Below are positions 33,693 to 43,212 of a stretch of DNA of 64,000 nt, piece after piece. This DNA is from Roseovarius confluentis (GTDB lineage: Bacteria > Pseudomonadota > Alphaproteobacteria > Rhodobacterales > Rhodobacteraceae): the NCBI RefSeq assembly GCF_002917925.1, contig NZ_PPFE01000004.1, forward strand, positions 1-64,000, written 5' to 3'. Below the pieces are notes generated by a model that saw nothing but the letters and a program-made list of their open reading frames with translations, was not told the origin of the DNA and did not search any database. Position 1 is the stretch's first letter, and every line of letters starts with the position of its first letter. The translations under genes were made by a program, and so were the position numbers.

Positions 33693-35489
33693 ATGGATCC
33701 TGACGACTCAACTCGAAACGAAGCCAAGCCTTCGATCAAGAGCCAGTTTCTGGATAAGGTTGACGCTCACCTCCCATCCCGCTCGCTGACCCAAGATATG
33801 CGCAGCCCCGCTGCGGACGAGCCTTCCTCACAAAGACTTTTGAACCGAATCGGTCTGATTTCAGGAAAGACCGTGGCCGCAACCTTGGGCAAGTACGCCG
33901 ATGTCAGCCCCATATCCCCTGATCAAAAGGATGAATTCATCGACTGGCAGGCGATGGATTTCCTGCTCATCGTCGCCCAGGTTCTGCCTTTTGATGAGCC
34001 GTGGCGGCGCTGTTTTCTGAATATCGAGGACGAAGGGTTCTTGTTGAGCCGACTTCTGCGGCGGGCAAAGGCGCATAGGGTTCCCAGTGTTCTCTGGGTC
34101 GAGGAAGAGAGTGAAGCGATCGGCATGTTCGCCCACTTGTTCGACAAGGTCGACCATCTGATGCTGCCCGAGGGCGCCGAGCACGGCAAGTCGGAGCGGG
34201 TTTCGACATTGCCTGTCGGAGTCGATGTGAAATCCTTCAACCCGTTGTTGCCGAAGGCTCATATGCGCAGGAGCCGAGCGCGGTTTATCGGTTTTCTTAT
34301 CGACGGCGCACACGAAATTGGGATCAAGTACGGCCCGGAACGCGCCTATGAAGCATTCAAGCCGTTCTTTGAGTATAACTGGTGGCTAACGGATAGTTCG
34401 AACGACTTGAGAAACGGGGATCACAAGATCCACGCTGCGATGCGTCGCAGGTTCTTGGGCAGTATGCGCGACTCGGCCTTGAGCAAGCCGTTGCAATTGG
34501 CGAGCGGCTATTTCTTGCCGGAGGCGCTTGTGTCTGGGCGCAAACGCCATGCCCAGCGTTTGTATCTATCGGCGGGTGCCTGCAAAACCTGTGTCGTGAC
34601 AGACGATCCGTCGTTCAAGCAGGACTATATCAGTTATACCGGTGACACGGAGTCTTTGGAGGCGTTTCGCGACTGGGTTCTGAATGACCACATTGGCCGC
34701 GAAGCCGTCCAGCATCTTGCCTGGAGACAGACGCTGACGCATCACAGTTACTTTGAGGTGCTAAAGCTGACCTTGTCGATCGTCGGTATCCAGGCGCGCT
34801 TTTCTCAACCGGAAAACCCGCATGTCAATGTCGTGGTCCCAACAATTCGTCCTGACCTGATCCCCTTTATCTTGAAGAACGTGGAACGCCAGAAGCACGA
34901 CAACCTCAGCCTTTCGATCGTGATCAATGGAGCTGAGGTGCCGGCTGACATCCGTCGGCTGGTGGACGCGCATCCCTTTGCGTCCCTCTATAGTATGCCA
35001 GGATACAAAAGCATCGGGTATTGTATCAACTACGGGATCGAACAATCCGCATCCGATTACTGGGCCAAGTTTGATGACGATGACATTTATGGCCCGGACT
35101 ACCTTTCCGACATGCTGCTTCAGCGAAAGTATGTCGATTTCGACATCACCGGAAAGGCCGCCATATTCACGTATCTTGAAGAATTTGACCGTTTGCACAT
35201 CCGCCGTCTCTGGACGCGAGACACGCTGGAGCCTTTTATTGGCGGCGGCACGATACTGGCCCGGACGGGGACAAACATGTTTCCGGAGGACGTGCGCGGG
35301 TATGCCGATACGCTTTATCTGACGGAAGCCGAGGAACGAGGATATCGTATCCTGTCGAGCGACCCGTTCAATTTTGCCCAAGTCCGTCGCGCTGACCCGT
35401 CGTCGCACACGTGGACTGCCGGGGCGCATCAACTGAACCTGAAAGGTCCGCAGCGCAGTGGCTTGAACTTGTCGGGGGTAATATTGTGA
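33693..35489 (+). CDS. Two-domain glycosyltransferase: CgeB-like N-terminal part and GT2 C-terminal part
   Basis: A 598-residue protein. Residues about 60-390 resemble CgeB-type GT-B proteins: IEDEGFLLSRLLRRAKAHRV, LPVGVDVKSFNPL, then RLYLSAGACKTCVVTDDPSF and DTESLEAFRDWVLND. From about residue 390 a GT2-like domain follows (HVNVVVPTIRPDLIPFILKN, LSLSIVINGAEV, DYWAKFDDDDIYGPDYLSDM with the metal site). The first 60 residues are polar linker. ATG 33693 is preceded by GAAGGA. Its last bases overlap the next gene (GTG 35486). Two different transferase folds in one chain suggest two linked additions. Confidence 0.78.
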   Translation: MDPDDSTRNEAKPSIKSQFLDKVDAHLPSRSLTQDMRSPAADEPSSQRLLNRIGLISGKTVAATLGKYADVSPISPDQKDEFIDWQAMDFLLIVAQVLPFDEPWRRCFLNIEDEGFLLSRLLRRAKAHRVPSVLWVEEESEAIGMFAHLFDKVDHLMLPEGAEHGKSERVSTLPVGVDVKSFNPLLPKAHMRRSRARFIGFLIDGAHEIGIKYGPERAYEAFKPFFEYNWWLTDSSNDLRNGDHKIHAAMRRRFLGSMRDSALSKPLQLASGYFLPEALVSGRKRHAQRLYLSAGACKTCVVTDDPSFKQDYISYTGDTESLEAFRDWVLNDHIGREAVQHLAWRQTLTHHSYFEVLKLTLSIVGIQARFSQPENPHVNVVVPTIRPDLIPFILKNVERQKHDNLSLSIVINGAEVPADIRRLVDAHPFASLYSMPGYKSIGYCINYGIEQSASDYWAKFDDDDIYGPDYLSDMLLQRKYVDFDITGKAAIFTYLEEFDRLHIRRLWTRDTLEPFIGGGTILARTGTNMFPEDVRGYADTLYLTEAEERGYRILSSDPFNFAQVRRADPSSHTWTAGAHQLNLKGPQRSGLNLSGVIL

Positions 35490-36616
35490 TCCGCTTTGCG
35501 AAAAAAACACCCCGTTCGACGCACGCGCGAGCAGAACCACCAAAGTCTGACCCCGAGACGGCAAGCTTGCCGCAGCTATATCAGAATATCTTGCACCAGG
35601 TGGTCCATGCTGAACCCTGCAGGCCTGTGTCATACACCGGCTTTCGTGACCCTGATATCGACACGCATGTGGCCGAGGCCCGTTGGCTTCCCGTATGGAG
35701 ATTCCCGAGCTTTCTGGTGAAAGAACGTTCGACCGGTTCGGCGATGGTCCTTGCGGTAGACTCGGAGACATTGATAATTGGCGTTCGCGCGGGCGGGGAC
35801 ATCCCGGAAAAGCAGCGGGGAGCGTACCGTAACACCGAGCAATCCTTGACGATCATCATGAACGGGCGAACTGTGATACAGGCCAGCTACGTCTATGATG
35901 GCAGCTCTCGGTGGCAATATTTTCTTGTGAATGCACCCGACGGGTTTGATCCATCGAAATCGGTTGGTTGCGAGATCGAACGTGACGGGCGACTAATGTT
36001 CAGCGGCAGCACAGGATCGCTGCAGGACTTCCATCTTGCCGATAAGATCAATATTGTAAGGTTCCTTCGAGGTGGTCTGATAGAAGGCTGGGCCACCTAC
36101 ACTGACAACCCGGATGTGGATGTGTTCCTCAAGATACACGCGGATGGGCAAGTGGGCGTTGCCAGAAGCGGAAAGCAATGGCGTAATGATCCGCTGCGCA
36201 TGTTCCGTTTTGCGACACCCGTGCCTGCAAACAATTTGGCAAAATTGTCAGCCGAGACGTTCAAAGGGGCGAAGTCAAAACGATCACCTGTCTGGGGTTT
36301 CTTCAACGAAACAAGCGGTTTCTTGATAGCGAACCCGCGGATTGACGCCTCGGACAAGAAGAATGTCCTTCTGACCATCGTTCCAGAGGACATAGACAAA
36401 TTCCTGATCGAACATGTCTTGGATAATGAAACCGGGCAGGTACACCCTCTTGATCAAGCGGACGCGCCGAATTTCAAGTATTACGAGGGCAAGAACACCG
36501 TGCAGCTTCCGCTTGCAGCCCTTAAGGCGGAAAATCCAATGCAATTAATTGGAAAAAACGGGCGCTCACTTGGGCATTTGCCGTCGCTCAAAACGCTTTT
36601 GCCATCGATCAAGTAA
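35486..36616 (+). CDS. Uncharacterised protein coupled to the CgeB/GT2 glycosyltransferase
   Basis: A 376-residue protein I do not recognise. It starts at GTG 35486 with GGGGG seven bases upstream and overlaps the previous stop. It has no signal peptide or membrane helix; strand-rich segments (LTIIMNGRTVIQASYVYDGS, VGCEIERDGRLMFSGSTGSL, VDVFLKIHADGQVGVARSG) suggest a beta-sandwich, possibly glycan-binding. The N terminus is basic and disordered. It is convergent with the GT2 gene at 36626, nine bases between stops. Function unknown. Confidence 0.7.
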   Translation: MIRFAKKTPRSTHARAEPPKSDPETASLPQLYQNILHQVVHAEPCRPVSYTGFRDPDIDTHVAEARWLPVWRFPSFLVKERSTGSAMVLAVDSETLIIGVRAGGDIPEKQRGAYRNTEQSLTIIMNGRTVIQASYVYDGSSRWQYFLVNAPDGFDPSKSVGCEIERDGRLMFSGSTGSLQDFHLADKINIVRFLRGGLIEGWATYTDNPDVDVFLKIHADGQVGVARSGKQWRNDPLRMFRFATPVPANNLAKLSAETFKGAKSKRSPVWGFFNETSGFLIANPRIDASDKKNVLLTIVPEDIDKFLIEHVLDNETGQVHPLDQADAPNFKYYEGKNTVQLPLAALKAENPMQLIGKNGRSLGHLPSLKTLLPSIK

Positions 36617-36625
36617 GCCGAGCGC

Positions 36626-37381
36626 TCAGGTCTTTTTACGCCCGAGGTGGCGAATACGATCAATCGCAAGCGCTGGTATAGCCCGTATGAGCGCCTTGGC
36701 GGCACTGCTGTTACGATGTTGTGAGGTGTCACGCCGACGCTTGAACACGATCGTGCCTGGGGCAACGGCGTGATGCCAGCCGCGATCAGTGGCTTCGACG
36801 AACCATTGATAGTCTTCGAGTGCGAAGCCGTTTTCCAAATCTCGCTCGGCAAAGGGAAGCTCCTGCCAAAGCCTGGTCGGCCCAACGCACATGGCGTCGT
36901 AGTAATTTGCGATTGCCATCACATGACCGGAAAAGAACGGATCGGACTGAGCAGGGTTTGAATAGACGTGGTTGATCCCATCGAACTGCCAATTCAGTTC
37001 GGGATGGATGATCGGGCTCTGGCCGTCACGTTCGAGCTGATAGACAAGCGCGACAGCGTTTCGCAGCCAGTTCTCGCTAACCAGATCGTCAGCATCTACG
37101 AAAGCAAGACAATGCCCGCGTGCGGCTTGCGCCAAAGCATTGCGCGTGGCCCCCTGATCAAGATTGCAGTAGTCGAAAAACCGGACGTCCTGAGGATGAT
37201 CCTGCATTCCTTGCCGGATGAACCGGCTTACGTTGTCAGGGGCGGAATCAAACCCGACCAGGGTTTCAGAGGTGAATCCTGCTTGCGTGAGGCTGTGCAG
37301 GGCGTCCTTGATGCTCAAGAGAGTGGGGCCCGCGACATGCGTTTCCGAGTGTACCGTGAGGGCAAGAGTAAGGTCTATCAT
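36626..37381 (-). CDS. Family-2 glycosyltransferase, stand-alone version of the 51419 N-terminal domain
   Basis: A 251-residue GT-A protein: LTLALTVHSETHVAGPTLLS, LDQGATRNALAQAARGHCLA, FVDADDLVSENWLRNAV, IIHPELNWQFDG, NYYDAMCVGP, LEDYQWFVEATDRGW and IVFKRRRDTS. The same motifs in the same order occur in residues about 1-260 of the fused protein at 51419. It overlaps the upstream gene (37378) by four bases (ATGA), so the pair is a split, translationally coupled counterpart of the fusion. Donor sugar unknown. Confidence 0.86.
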   Translation of the reverse strand: MIDLTLALTVHSETHVAGPTLLSIKDALHSLTQAGFTSETLVGFDSAPDNVSRFIRQGMQDHPQDVRFFDYCNLDQGATRNALAQAARGHCLAFVDADDLVSENWLRNAVALVYQLERDGQSPIIHPELNWQFDGINHVYSNPAQSDPFFSGHVMAIANYYDAMCVGPTRLWQELPFAERDLENGFALEDYQWFVEATDRGWHHAVAPGTIVFKRRRDTSQHRNSSAAKALIRAIPALAIDRIRHLGRKKT

Positions 37382-39318
37382 TTGCCAGCATCCTGCGACG
37401 GAGTATTGCGCGGCTGAGCGGGAAAGAGACCCTGCAAGATTGCTCTCAAAGCCGCCTGCTCTTGGTCAGGCGCGAGGTTCTTTGCGCAATGTTCCGCCCT
37501 GAGTTTGGCACCGGACCTATCCGCGATAACCTGCCGGAGGGCATCCGCTTGGGCCGCGAGGGTTTCGGTCTCGGCGGGAACCCAGCAGTGCGCGGGATCA
37601 AGCCCGGCATCGGTGCAGTTTCTTCGGGTTGCAACGATGGGGATCCCGTTACGTGCGGCATGCCGAAGACTGTAAGACGTGGTGCCGGCGCGTCCCGTGT
37701 CCAGCCATGCGATTGCATGTTGAATAGAGCAGTTCTCGGACGGGATTCCCGCTGCGTGTATCTCGACATTTGCGGGGATGTACTGGCGCCGCCGGATCTT
37801 TCCTGTCGGTCGTGTCAGCAAGAGACGAAAGCGCGTTTCCGGCATCGTGGCTGCGACAGCACAAAATCGGTCGGTCGCCGGATCATTCTCGGAGGTGGCA
37901 GCCCCCAAGACGGTGACGCCCGCCCCCTCTAGAGCCGTCTCTTCACGCGCCTCTGGTGCTTGGCTGACCATCGGAAGATGAAGGAAGCGCGCTGCCTCTG
38001 CCGGGTCGGTGACGGCGTATCTTTTCCGTAGTTCCGCAAGGAAGTCCGAGGACTCGGACCAGATACCGCTGAGTTGGTTGAAGCAACGATACGTCATGTA
38101 TGCAGCCGAGTCAGCATGTGCGCCCCCGGCTGAGGGGCCGGTCCAAGCATGGAGCGCCATGCTTTTGGATAGCTGCCGCCCAAAATACAACACAGTGTTC
38201 CATGCGATGGGTGTGTCCGTGAAAATGCATGCCGTGCAGCGCAGCGTCCGCAAAAACTCTGTCAGCACACGCGCCATGCTCAAGTCGTCGAGTTTCGCGC
38301 AAAAATCACAGAGCGAGATGACGCGAACGCCGGCCGGATACCGTGACGCTTCCAGAAGTGGATATGCGGTGCCGGTTTGCAAAACGATGATTTCATCTGC
38401 GGGTACGACATCGCAAAGCACCTTGACGAAGGCTGTTGTCGGCGCTCCATCCAGGTTACTGGCCAGTCCGTTTTCGATCAGAACAACGCGGGCACGTCGA
38501 AACGCCGCTGCCTTTTGCAGCCGAAAAAGCGAGACAATGCGCGACACGACACGGTCGCTGGAGAAGGGCAGGATCCTGGGCGACATGGCGGCCGACCAGC
38601 TTTTTGCAATCAGCGGATCGTGGCTTGCCGCCTTTTCCACCATCTCGCCCAGTTCTCCTGTTTCCAGACTGGCGCGCAGATCATCGCTTCGCTGGCGAAG
38701 ATGTGCGAGGGCGTCGTTCGGGGATATCTCCAGAATTTCAGCCAGGGCTGCAAAGTCGTGGAAGGGCGCTGCGGTATGACCCTCGCCGGTGTTGTGGGAC
38801 AGATAGTGACCGAAGGGTGTCAATTCGCTCGTTGCGGCTTCGGGACAGCGTGCGATGTAGTGGTCGTCGGAAAACCAGGGCGCCGGGTTGCGTTGCTGGG
38901 TCTTGGATCGGGCCTCTCTCATGTAGTGCGCGATCGGGTTCAGCGCCGTGTTGGCTATATCTGGATTTTCGGCAAAGTAGTAAGCCGGATCAAACTCGGT
39001 TCGCAAAAGCGCGTATTCCTCTGCATAATCCTTGGGCTGCGGCGTGGTTCTGGCGGCTTGTGAAAGCGAGTTCAGCGGTTCGGGCAGATGCGAGGGATTC
39101 GGCACGGATGCGCCAAGCACTGACAGGTAGGTGTCACCCAGCGATACGATGCGTTTGTTCAGCGATCCGGTGTTTGATGGATTAGGTGCAGGCTGGCTTT
39201 CCGTGACAAGGAAACGATCACGCAGCCGGGCAATGAATGATTTCAGCCTCAACTGGGTCTCCTCGTACGGACGCAGTTTCTGTTGTGGGCGACTTTCGAC
39301 CTGCGTGCCGGTTGGCAA
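37378..39318 (-). CDS. GT-B (family-4-like) glycosyltransferase, divergent; counterpart of the 51419 C-terminal part
   Basis: A 646-residue protein homologous to residues about 300-879 of the 51419 product: NPIAHYMREA and PAPWFSDDHYIARCPEAA (compare DPVAHYMRAG and PAPWFTTRLYLERYPDVA), LAEILEISPNDALAHLRQR, FRRARVVLIENG. The usual GT4 nucleotide-binding glutamate motif is eroded to TTSYSLRHAARNGIPIVA, so catalysis may differ or be lost. TTG 39318 is the open-frame start; TTG 39252, with GAGGAG upstream, is an equally good choice. The stop overlaps the GT2 start. Confidence 0.75.
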   Translation of the reverse strand: MPTGTQVESRPQQKLRPYEETQLRLKSFIARLRDRFLVTESQPAPNPSNTGSLNKRIVSLGDTYLSVLGASVPNPSHLPEPLNSLSQAARTTPQPKDYAEEYALLRTEFDPAYYFAENPDIANTALNPIAHYMREARSKTQQRNPAPWFSDDHYIARCPEAATSELTPFGHYLSHNTGEGHTAAPFHDFAALAEILEISPNDALAHLRQRSDDLRASLETGELGEMVEKAASHDPLIAKSWSAAMSPRILPFSSDRVVSRIVSLFRLQKAAAFRRARVVLIENGLASNLDGAPTTAFVKVLCDVVPADEIIVLQTGTAYPLLEASRYPAGVRVISLCDFCAKLDDLSMARVLTEFLRTLRCTACIFTDTPIAWNTVLYFGRQLSKSMALHAWTGPSAGGAHADSAAYMTYRCFNQLSGIWSESSDFLAELRKRYAVTDPAEAARFLHLPMVSQAPEAREETALEGAGVTVLGAATSENDPATDRFCAVAATMPETRFRLLLTRPTGKIRRRQYIPANVEIHAAGIPSENCSIQHAIAWLDTGRAGTTSYSLRHAARNGIPIVATRRNCTDAGLDPAHCWVPAETETLAAQADALRQVIADRSGAKLRAEHCAKNLAPDQEQAALRAILQGLFPAQPRNTPSQDAGK

Positions 39319-39499
39319 AAAACGACGTGCTGATCTGTTTTTTCGAGTCTAACGGCAAAGGCCCTGTTTTGCATAGAGAGCATCCATGCGATTGATCCAG
39401 CCATCGGCAAAGGCGTGCCGGGAGATGCGATGTCTGGAGGTGGGTGGGCCTTACGTCGCGGTCAAGATGGCGTGTCAAGCAGAAGTCGCCATGGCGTTT

Positions 39500-39523
39500 G
39501 GCCCGGCCTGGACGGCCGGACCA
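39500..39523 (-). terminator. Hairpin after ahcY
   Basis: In the minus-strand RNA GGTCCGGCC and GGCCGGGCC pair through nine positions (one G-U) around a five-base loop, 13 bases past the ahcY stop. No T-run follows, so it may be a weak terminator or stabiliser. The rest of the roughly 200-base gap to the next gene shows no other feature. Confidence 0.4.
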
Positions 39524-39535
39524 AGCTGCTCGTGA

Positions 39536-40921
39536 TCAGTAACGGTAATGCTCGGGCTTGAACGGCCCTTCCGGCGTGACGCCGATGTAAGAGGCCTGTT
39601 CAGGCGAAAGCTGTGTCAGCTTCACGCCGATGCGGTCCAGGTGCAGGCGCGCGACCTTTTCGTCCAGGTGCTTGGGCAGGATATAGACCTTGTTCTGGTA
39701 TTCGCCGCCGTTCTTCCACAGCTCGATCTGCGCCAGAACCTGGTTGGTAAAGCTGGCTGACATCACGAAGGACGGGTGGCCGGTGGCATTGCCGAGGTTC
39801 AGCAGACGCCCTTCGCTGAGCAGGATGATGCGGTTGCCCGAGGGCATCTCGATCATGTCGACCTGTTCCTTGATGTTGGTCCACTTGTGGTTCTTCAGGC
39901 TGGCGACCTGGATCTCGTTGTCGAAGTGACCGATATTGCCGACGATCGCCATGTCCTTCATCTCGCGCATGTGCTCGATGCGGATCACGTCCTTGTTGCC
40001 GGTCGTGGTGACGAAGATGTCGGCGGTATTCACCACGTCTTCCAGGGTCGTCACCTCGAAGCCATCCATGGCCGCTTGAAGCGCGCAGATCGGATCGACT
40101 TCCGTGACCAACACCCGGGCGCCTGCACCCTTGAGCGAGGCGGCCGAGCCTTTGCCGACGTCGCCATAGCCCATGACCACGGCGACCTTGCCGGCCATCA
40201 TCGTGTCGGTGGCGCGGCGGATACCGTCGACAAGGCTTTCCTTGCAGCCGTACTTGTTGTCGAACTTCGACTTGGTGACGCTGTCATTCACGTTGATCGC
40301 GGGGAACGGCAGGTGGCCGTCCCGCATCAGCTGGTAGAGCCGGTTTACACCGGTGGTCGTCTCCTCGGAGACGCCCTTGATCTGATCGCGGACCTTGGTG
40401 AACCAGCCGGGGCTTTCGGCCATGCGTTTGGCGATCTGCTTCTTGATCACCTCTTCTTCTTCGGATTGTGGGGCCGGGATGACGTCTTCACCGGCTTCGG
40501 CGCGCGCGCCCAGAAGCACGTAAAGCGTTGCATCGCCCCCATCGTCCAGGATCATGTTCGGGCCATCTTCGAACATGAAGGATTTGTCGAGATAATCCCA
40601 ATGCTCTTCCAGTGTCTGGCCCTTGATGGCGAAAACCGGCACGCCGGCCTTGGCGATCGACGCTGCCGCGTGGTCCTGCGTGGAGAAAATGTTGCACGAG
40701 GCCCAGCGGACATCCGCGCCAAGCGCGGTCAGTGTCTCGATCAGAACGGCGGTCTGGATCGTCATGTGCAGCGACCCGACGATACGTGCGCCTTTAAGGG
40801 GCTTTTCCGCGCCGTACTCTTCGCGCAGCGCCATCAGGCCCGGCATCTCCGTCTCGGCGATGTCCAGTTCTTTGCGCCCAAACTCGGCCAGCGAAATGTC
40901 TTTTACGATGTAGTCTTTCAT
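39536..40921 (-). CDS. ahcY: Adenosylhomocysteinase
   Basis: A 461-residue S-adenosylhomocysteine hydrolase: [55 protein letters not shown]-binding [27 protein letters not shown] and the C-terminal KPEHYRY. The length and bacterial insertion are normal. It cleaves SAH to adenosine and homocysteine, so it supports both the local FkbM methyltransferases and, through homocysteine, the betaine-homocysteine-type enzyme at 8303. It is a core gene sitting between two glycan/surface blocks. Confidence 0.97.
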   Translation of the reverse strand: MKDYIVKDISLAEFGRKELDIAETEMPGLMALREEYGAEKPLKGARIVGSLHMTIQTAVLIETLTALGADVRWASCNIFSTQDHAAASIAKAGVPVFAIKGQTLEEHWDYLDKSFMFEDGPNMILDDGGDATLYVLLGARAEAGEDVIPAPQSEEEEVIKKQIAKRMAESPGWFTKVRDQIKGVSEETTTGVNRLYQLMRDGHLPFPAINVNDSVTKSKFDNKYGCKESLVDGIRRATDTMMAGKVAVVMGYGDVGKGSAASLKGAGARVLVTEVDPICALQAAMDGFEVTTLEDVVNTADIFVTTTGNKDVIRIEHMREMKDMAIVGNIGHFDNEIQVASLKNHKWTNIKEQVDMIEMPSGNRIILLSEGRLLNLGNATGHPSFVMSASFTNQVLAQIELWKNGGEYQNKVYILPKHLDEKVARLHLDRIGVKLTQLSPEQASYIGVTPEGPFKPEHYRY

Positions 40922-41010
40922 GGGCTTCCCATCCGCTTAAGATTCGGCACAACAAGCAGCTATTGTTACCTGTATCGATTTAACCGCGTCGATAAACACT
41001 TCCGTTCCCA

Positions 41011-41024
41011 AACACAAATGTGTT
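41011..41024. promoter_or_regulatory. Palindrome upstream of ahcY
   Basis: AACACA-AA-TGTGTT is symmetrical in its six-base arms and lies 90 bases before the ahcY start in a 275-base gap. It could be an operator for a methionine-cycle regulator. I looked for a SAH or SAM riboswitch core here and saw none. Confidence 0.4.
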
Positions 41025-41152
41025 TCCGGAGTGCCATCAGCCCAGTGGTCTCGTTCGCGCAAGATGAGCGGCTTTGGCGTCCCCTGGCGGGAATTTGCAC
41101 GCTCATTGGCATGGCCATCACGCGTTGCCGCTGGTGACCCGCACGACCGATT

Positions 41153-41187
41153 GCGCGCGTCCGGTCATAGCGTTAACGCGGACGCGC
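41153..41187 (-). terminator. GC-rich hairpin after the Hint-domain gene
   Basis: CGCGCGTCCG (41153-41162) and CGGACGCGCG (41178-41187) form a perfect 10-bp stem with a 15-base loop, starting ten bases past the stop of the minus-strand Hint gene. The stem is very stable; no clear T-run follows. Confidence 0.5.
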
Positions 41188-41196
41188 GGGCTGTTC

Positions 41197-42129
41197 CTAG
41201 GCCGCGTTGTTTGCGGAGAGCTTGCGCCGCAGGGCATCCGGGACAAGCCGGCTTGCGGAAACACGCGGAAGGGTCATCTCGCTGATCGTGACCTCTTCGC
41301 CGTAAAGTTCCAGATATTCCGCGTAGTTGTGAAAGTTGCTGCGCCCGAGATAGTCGATATAGGTCTCGGCGGCGGTGCCTTCCGCCAAGATCAGGTCGTG
41401 GTTCTCTGTTTCCACGTGATAAACGGTGTAGCTTCCATCGAACTCTGACAAGGGGACCAGCGTGATGGTGGAGCCGTTGACCAGCGTACCGGCATTGACC
41501 AGCATGCCGTCGATGAACAGCGCGTGATCGGTCGTCAGCGTCAGGTCGCGATGGGGCAGGCCGTTGCCCAACGCCCCGGCAGAAACGCGCACGGGCATCA
41601 GACGCTCGGGCGGTTGAAAGGCGCAGACCACTTTCTGCCAGCCGATCCAGCGCACCGGTACGGTCTTGCCCTCTGCGGTCAGGACAATATCGCCGATGGT
41701 CAAATTCTCGACCGCCGTCTCGCCTTCGGGCGTGGCGATGCGGGTGCCGGTCAGGAAGCATTCGGTAACAGCTTGGGTTTCAAGCGCCCCGTTCAATTCA
41801 TTGTAGTCGGTCGGAATTGCACTTTCTGGTGTGCCGGTCGGCGCGACCAGATAAACAACACCGTCCGAAAGTGAGGTGCTGTTGTTGTTCTCGGTGAAGA
41901 CTAGAAAGTCGAATGTACCGCCATCGGGGTATGTGCCCTCGTAGGACCCGATAAACGTGGCTTCACCGTCGCCGAAGCCGCCGTTTCCCGTATTGCCGAA
42001 CGCGGATTCGCCAACTTCGAACGTCGTATTGGCGTTGTCGTCGGTGATGGTGCCGTTGCCGTTTTGGACTGGCGGGTCGGAGGGCGTAACAGGAAAATAA
42101 TAATAAACGTCGCCTGTATAACTAGCCAT
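41197..42129 (-). CDS. Hint (hedgehog/intein-type) domain protein
   Basis: A 310-residue protein. Residues 1-120 are Gly/Asn/Thr-rich and acidic, like surface-exposed repeats. From Cys124 a Hint_2 domain follows: TECFLTGTRIATPEGETAVE, IGDIVLTAEGKTVPVRWIG, LTLTTDHALFIDG (block with TxxH) and YHVETENHDLILAEG. The Cys at the domain start and the TTDH block are the self-processing residues. The family is common in Rhodobacteraceae next to secreted RTX or tail-like proteins. ATG 42129 has AAGGAG upstream. Whether it cleaves itself is unknown; no C-extein of size follows. Confidence 0.88.
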   Translation of the reverse strand: MASYTGDVYYYFPVTPSDPPVQNGNGTITDDNANTTFEVGESAFGNTGNGGFGDGEATFIGSYEGTYPDGGTFDFLVFTENNNSTSLSDGVVYLVAPTGTPESAIPTDYNELNGALETQAVTECFLTGTRIATPEGETAVENLTIGDIVLTAEGKTVPVRWIGWQKVVCAFQPPERLMPVRVSAGALGNGLPHRDLTLTTDHALFIDGMLVNAGTLVNGSTITLVPLSEFDGSYTVYHVETENHDLILAEGTAAETYIDYLGRSNFHNYAEYLELYGEEVTISEMTLPRVSASRLVPDALRRKLSANNAA

Positions 42130-42297
42130 GTTGGATACTCCTTTAGGTTGCCGCGACCATACACCATAATCGCGCTATGGTCGAAGGAATTTATCAACCT
42201 CTACGGGTGTTTGGGCACTTCATGGAGCCAATATCCTGTTCTCTCGACGATCTGCCGGTGCTACGCAGACAGAGACCGCAAAATGAGACAGGAAGCC

Positions 42298-42633
42298 ATG
42301 AGCATTGATCTGATCACCGCCACGTCCGAAAGCTTTGCGCCCTACATGGGCGAGACCTTTACCGCGCAGAGCGCCGCCGGGCCGGTGCCGCTCACGCTTG
42401 ACAATATCAAGATCTTCGAAGGTTCGACTGTCCGCGACAACGATCTGACCATCGGCGGGGTCCACTATCCGCCGCGCAAGGCCTTTGCGCTGACCTTTGA
42501 AGGACCGCGCGAGCCGGTGCTGGAAAGCGAGACGGTAACCCTGGAACATGCGCGCCTTGGCGACATGACCGTGCTTTTGTCGCCCTTTCGGCAGGATCAG
42601 ACCTGCATGCTTTACGAGGTTGTCTTTAACTGA
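42298..42633 (+). CDS. DUF6916-like small protein
   Basis: A 111-residue protein: LTLDNIKIFEGSTVRDNDLT, AFALTFEGPREPVLESETVT and LEHARLGDMTVLLSPFRQDQ. The F-x-L-x-F-x-G-P strand and LxHxxLGxxxxxLxP ending match my memory of the DUF6916 pattern. ATG 42298 is preceded by AGGAAG. A second, Tat-exported candidate of this kind is at 43213 and a tail-collar protein at 43737, a grouping that recurs in phage-tail-like gene sets. Function unknown. Confidence 0.65.
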   Translation: MSIDLITATSESFAPYMGETFTAQSAAGPVPLTLDNIKIFEGSTVRDNDLTIGGVHYPPRKAFALTFEGPREPVLESETVTLEHARLGDMTVLLSPFRQDQTCMLYEVVFN

Positions 42634-42639
42634 AGCGCA

Positions 42640-43140
42640 TCAGATCTCACGCGGGCCGGTATTGGGGCGCCATTCCATCATCAGGTGATGACCCTGTTCG
42701 CCGGTCTGCACGAAGTCATGCCGCAAATAAAGCCGAAGCGCGGGGCTGTTCTTTTCGACCATCAGCCGGACCGGCACCTTGCCGCCATGTGCCTCGTTCA
42801 GCAGGCTGCGCAGGATGTCCGTGCCGATGCCGCGACCCTTGTAGGCGGGCAAAAGCGTGAATTCGACGATTCGCAGGCAATCGTCCTGCCGGTCAACGTA
42901 AAGCCGCCCGATATCGACTCCGTCCAGCGCGATGATGCGCCGGATCACATTGGGAAAGACGCGTTGGTAATGCAGGTCCTGCGCCTCGAACTGACGGCGC
43001 AGAAAATCGGCCTTGGCGTCGGGTTCCCAGCTTGTCAGCTGGAATTCCCATTCGCGGGCACTGGCATAGACATGTTCCAGAAAAGGCCGGTCGGCATCGT
43101 GGATGACGCGAAATGAGACCTGTCCGCGACGATCAAGCAT
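42640..43140 (-). CDS. GNAT-family N-acetyltransferase
   Basis: A 166-residue protein with the GNAT core: VEFTLLPAYKGRGIGTDILR (acetyl-CoA-binding Q/RxxGxG/A) and VRLMVEKNSPALRLYLRHDF, an FxxxG-like ending typical for the fold. It acetylates an unknown amine. It is convergent with the DUF6916-like gene, six bases between stops, inside the tail-like gene group. Confidence 0.88.
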   Translation of the reverse strand: MLDRRGQVSFRVIHDADRPFLEHVYASAREWEFQLTSWEPDAKADFLRRQFEAQDLHYQRVFPNVIRRIIALDGVDIGRLYVDRQDDCLRIVEFTLLPAYKGRGIGTDILRSLLNEAHGGKVPVRLMVEKNSPALRLYLRHDFVQTGEQGHHLMMEWRPNTGPREI

Positions 43141-43212
43141 TGCGGGCCTCCTTCGGGGGCAGCCATGAAAACGCCCCGTGCCTTCACACGGGGCTATCCT
43201 TGTCCGGGTGGA

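Noticed and set aside
39776..41137. 453-codon plus-strand frame opposite ahcY
   Set aside because: ahcY is unmistakable on the minus strand; this frame has no family signature.
40922..41196. Possible SAH or SAM riboswitch before ahcY
   Set aside because: None of the conserved core sequences I know is visible; only a short palindrome is present.
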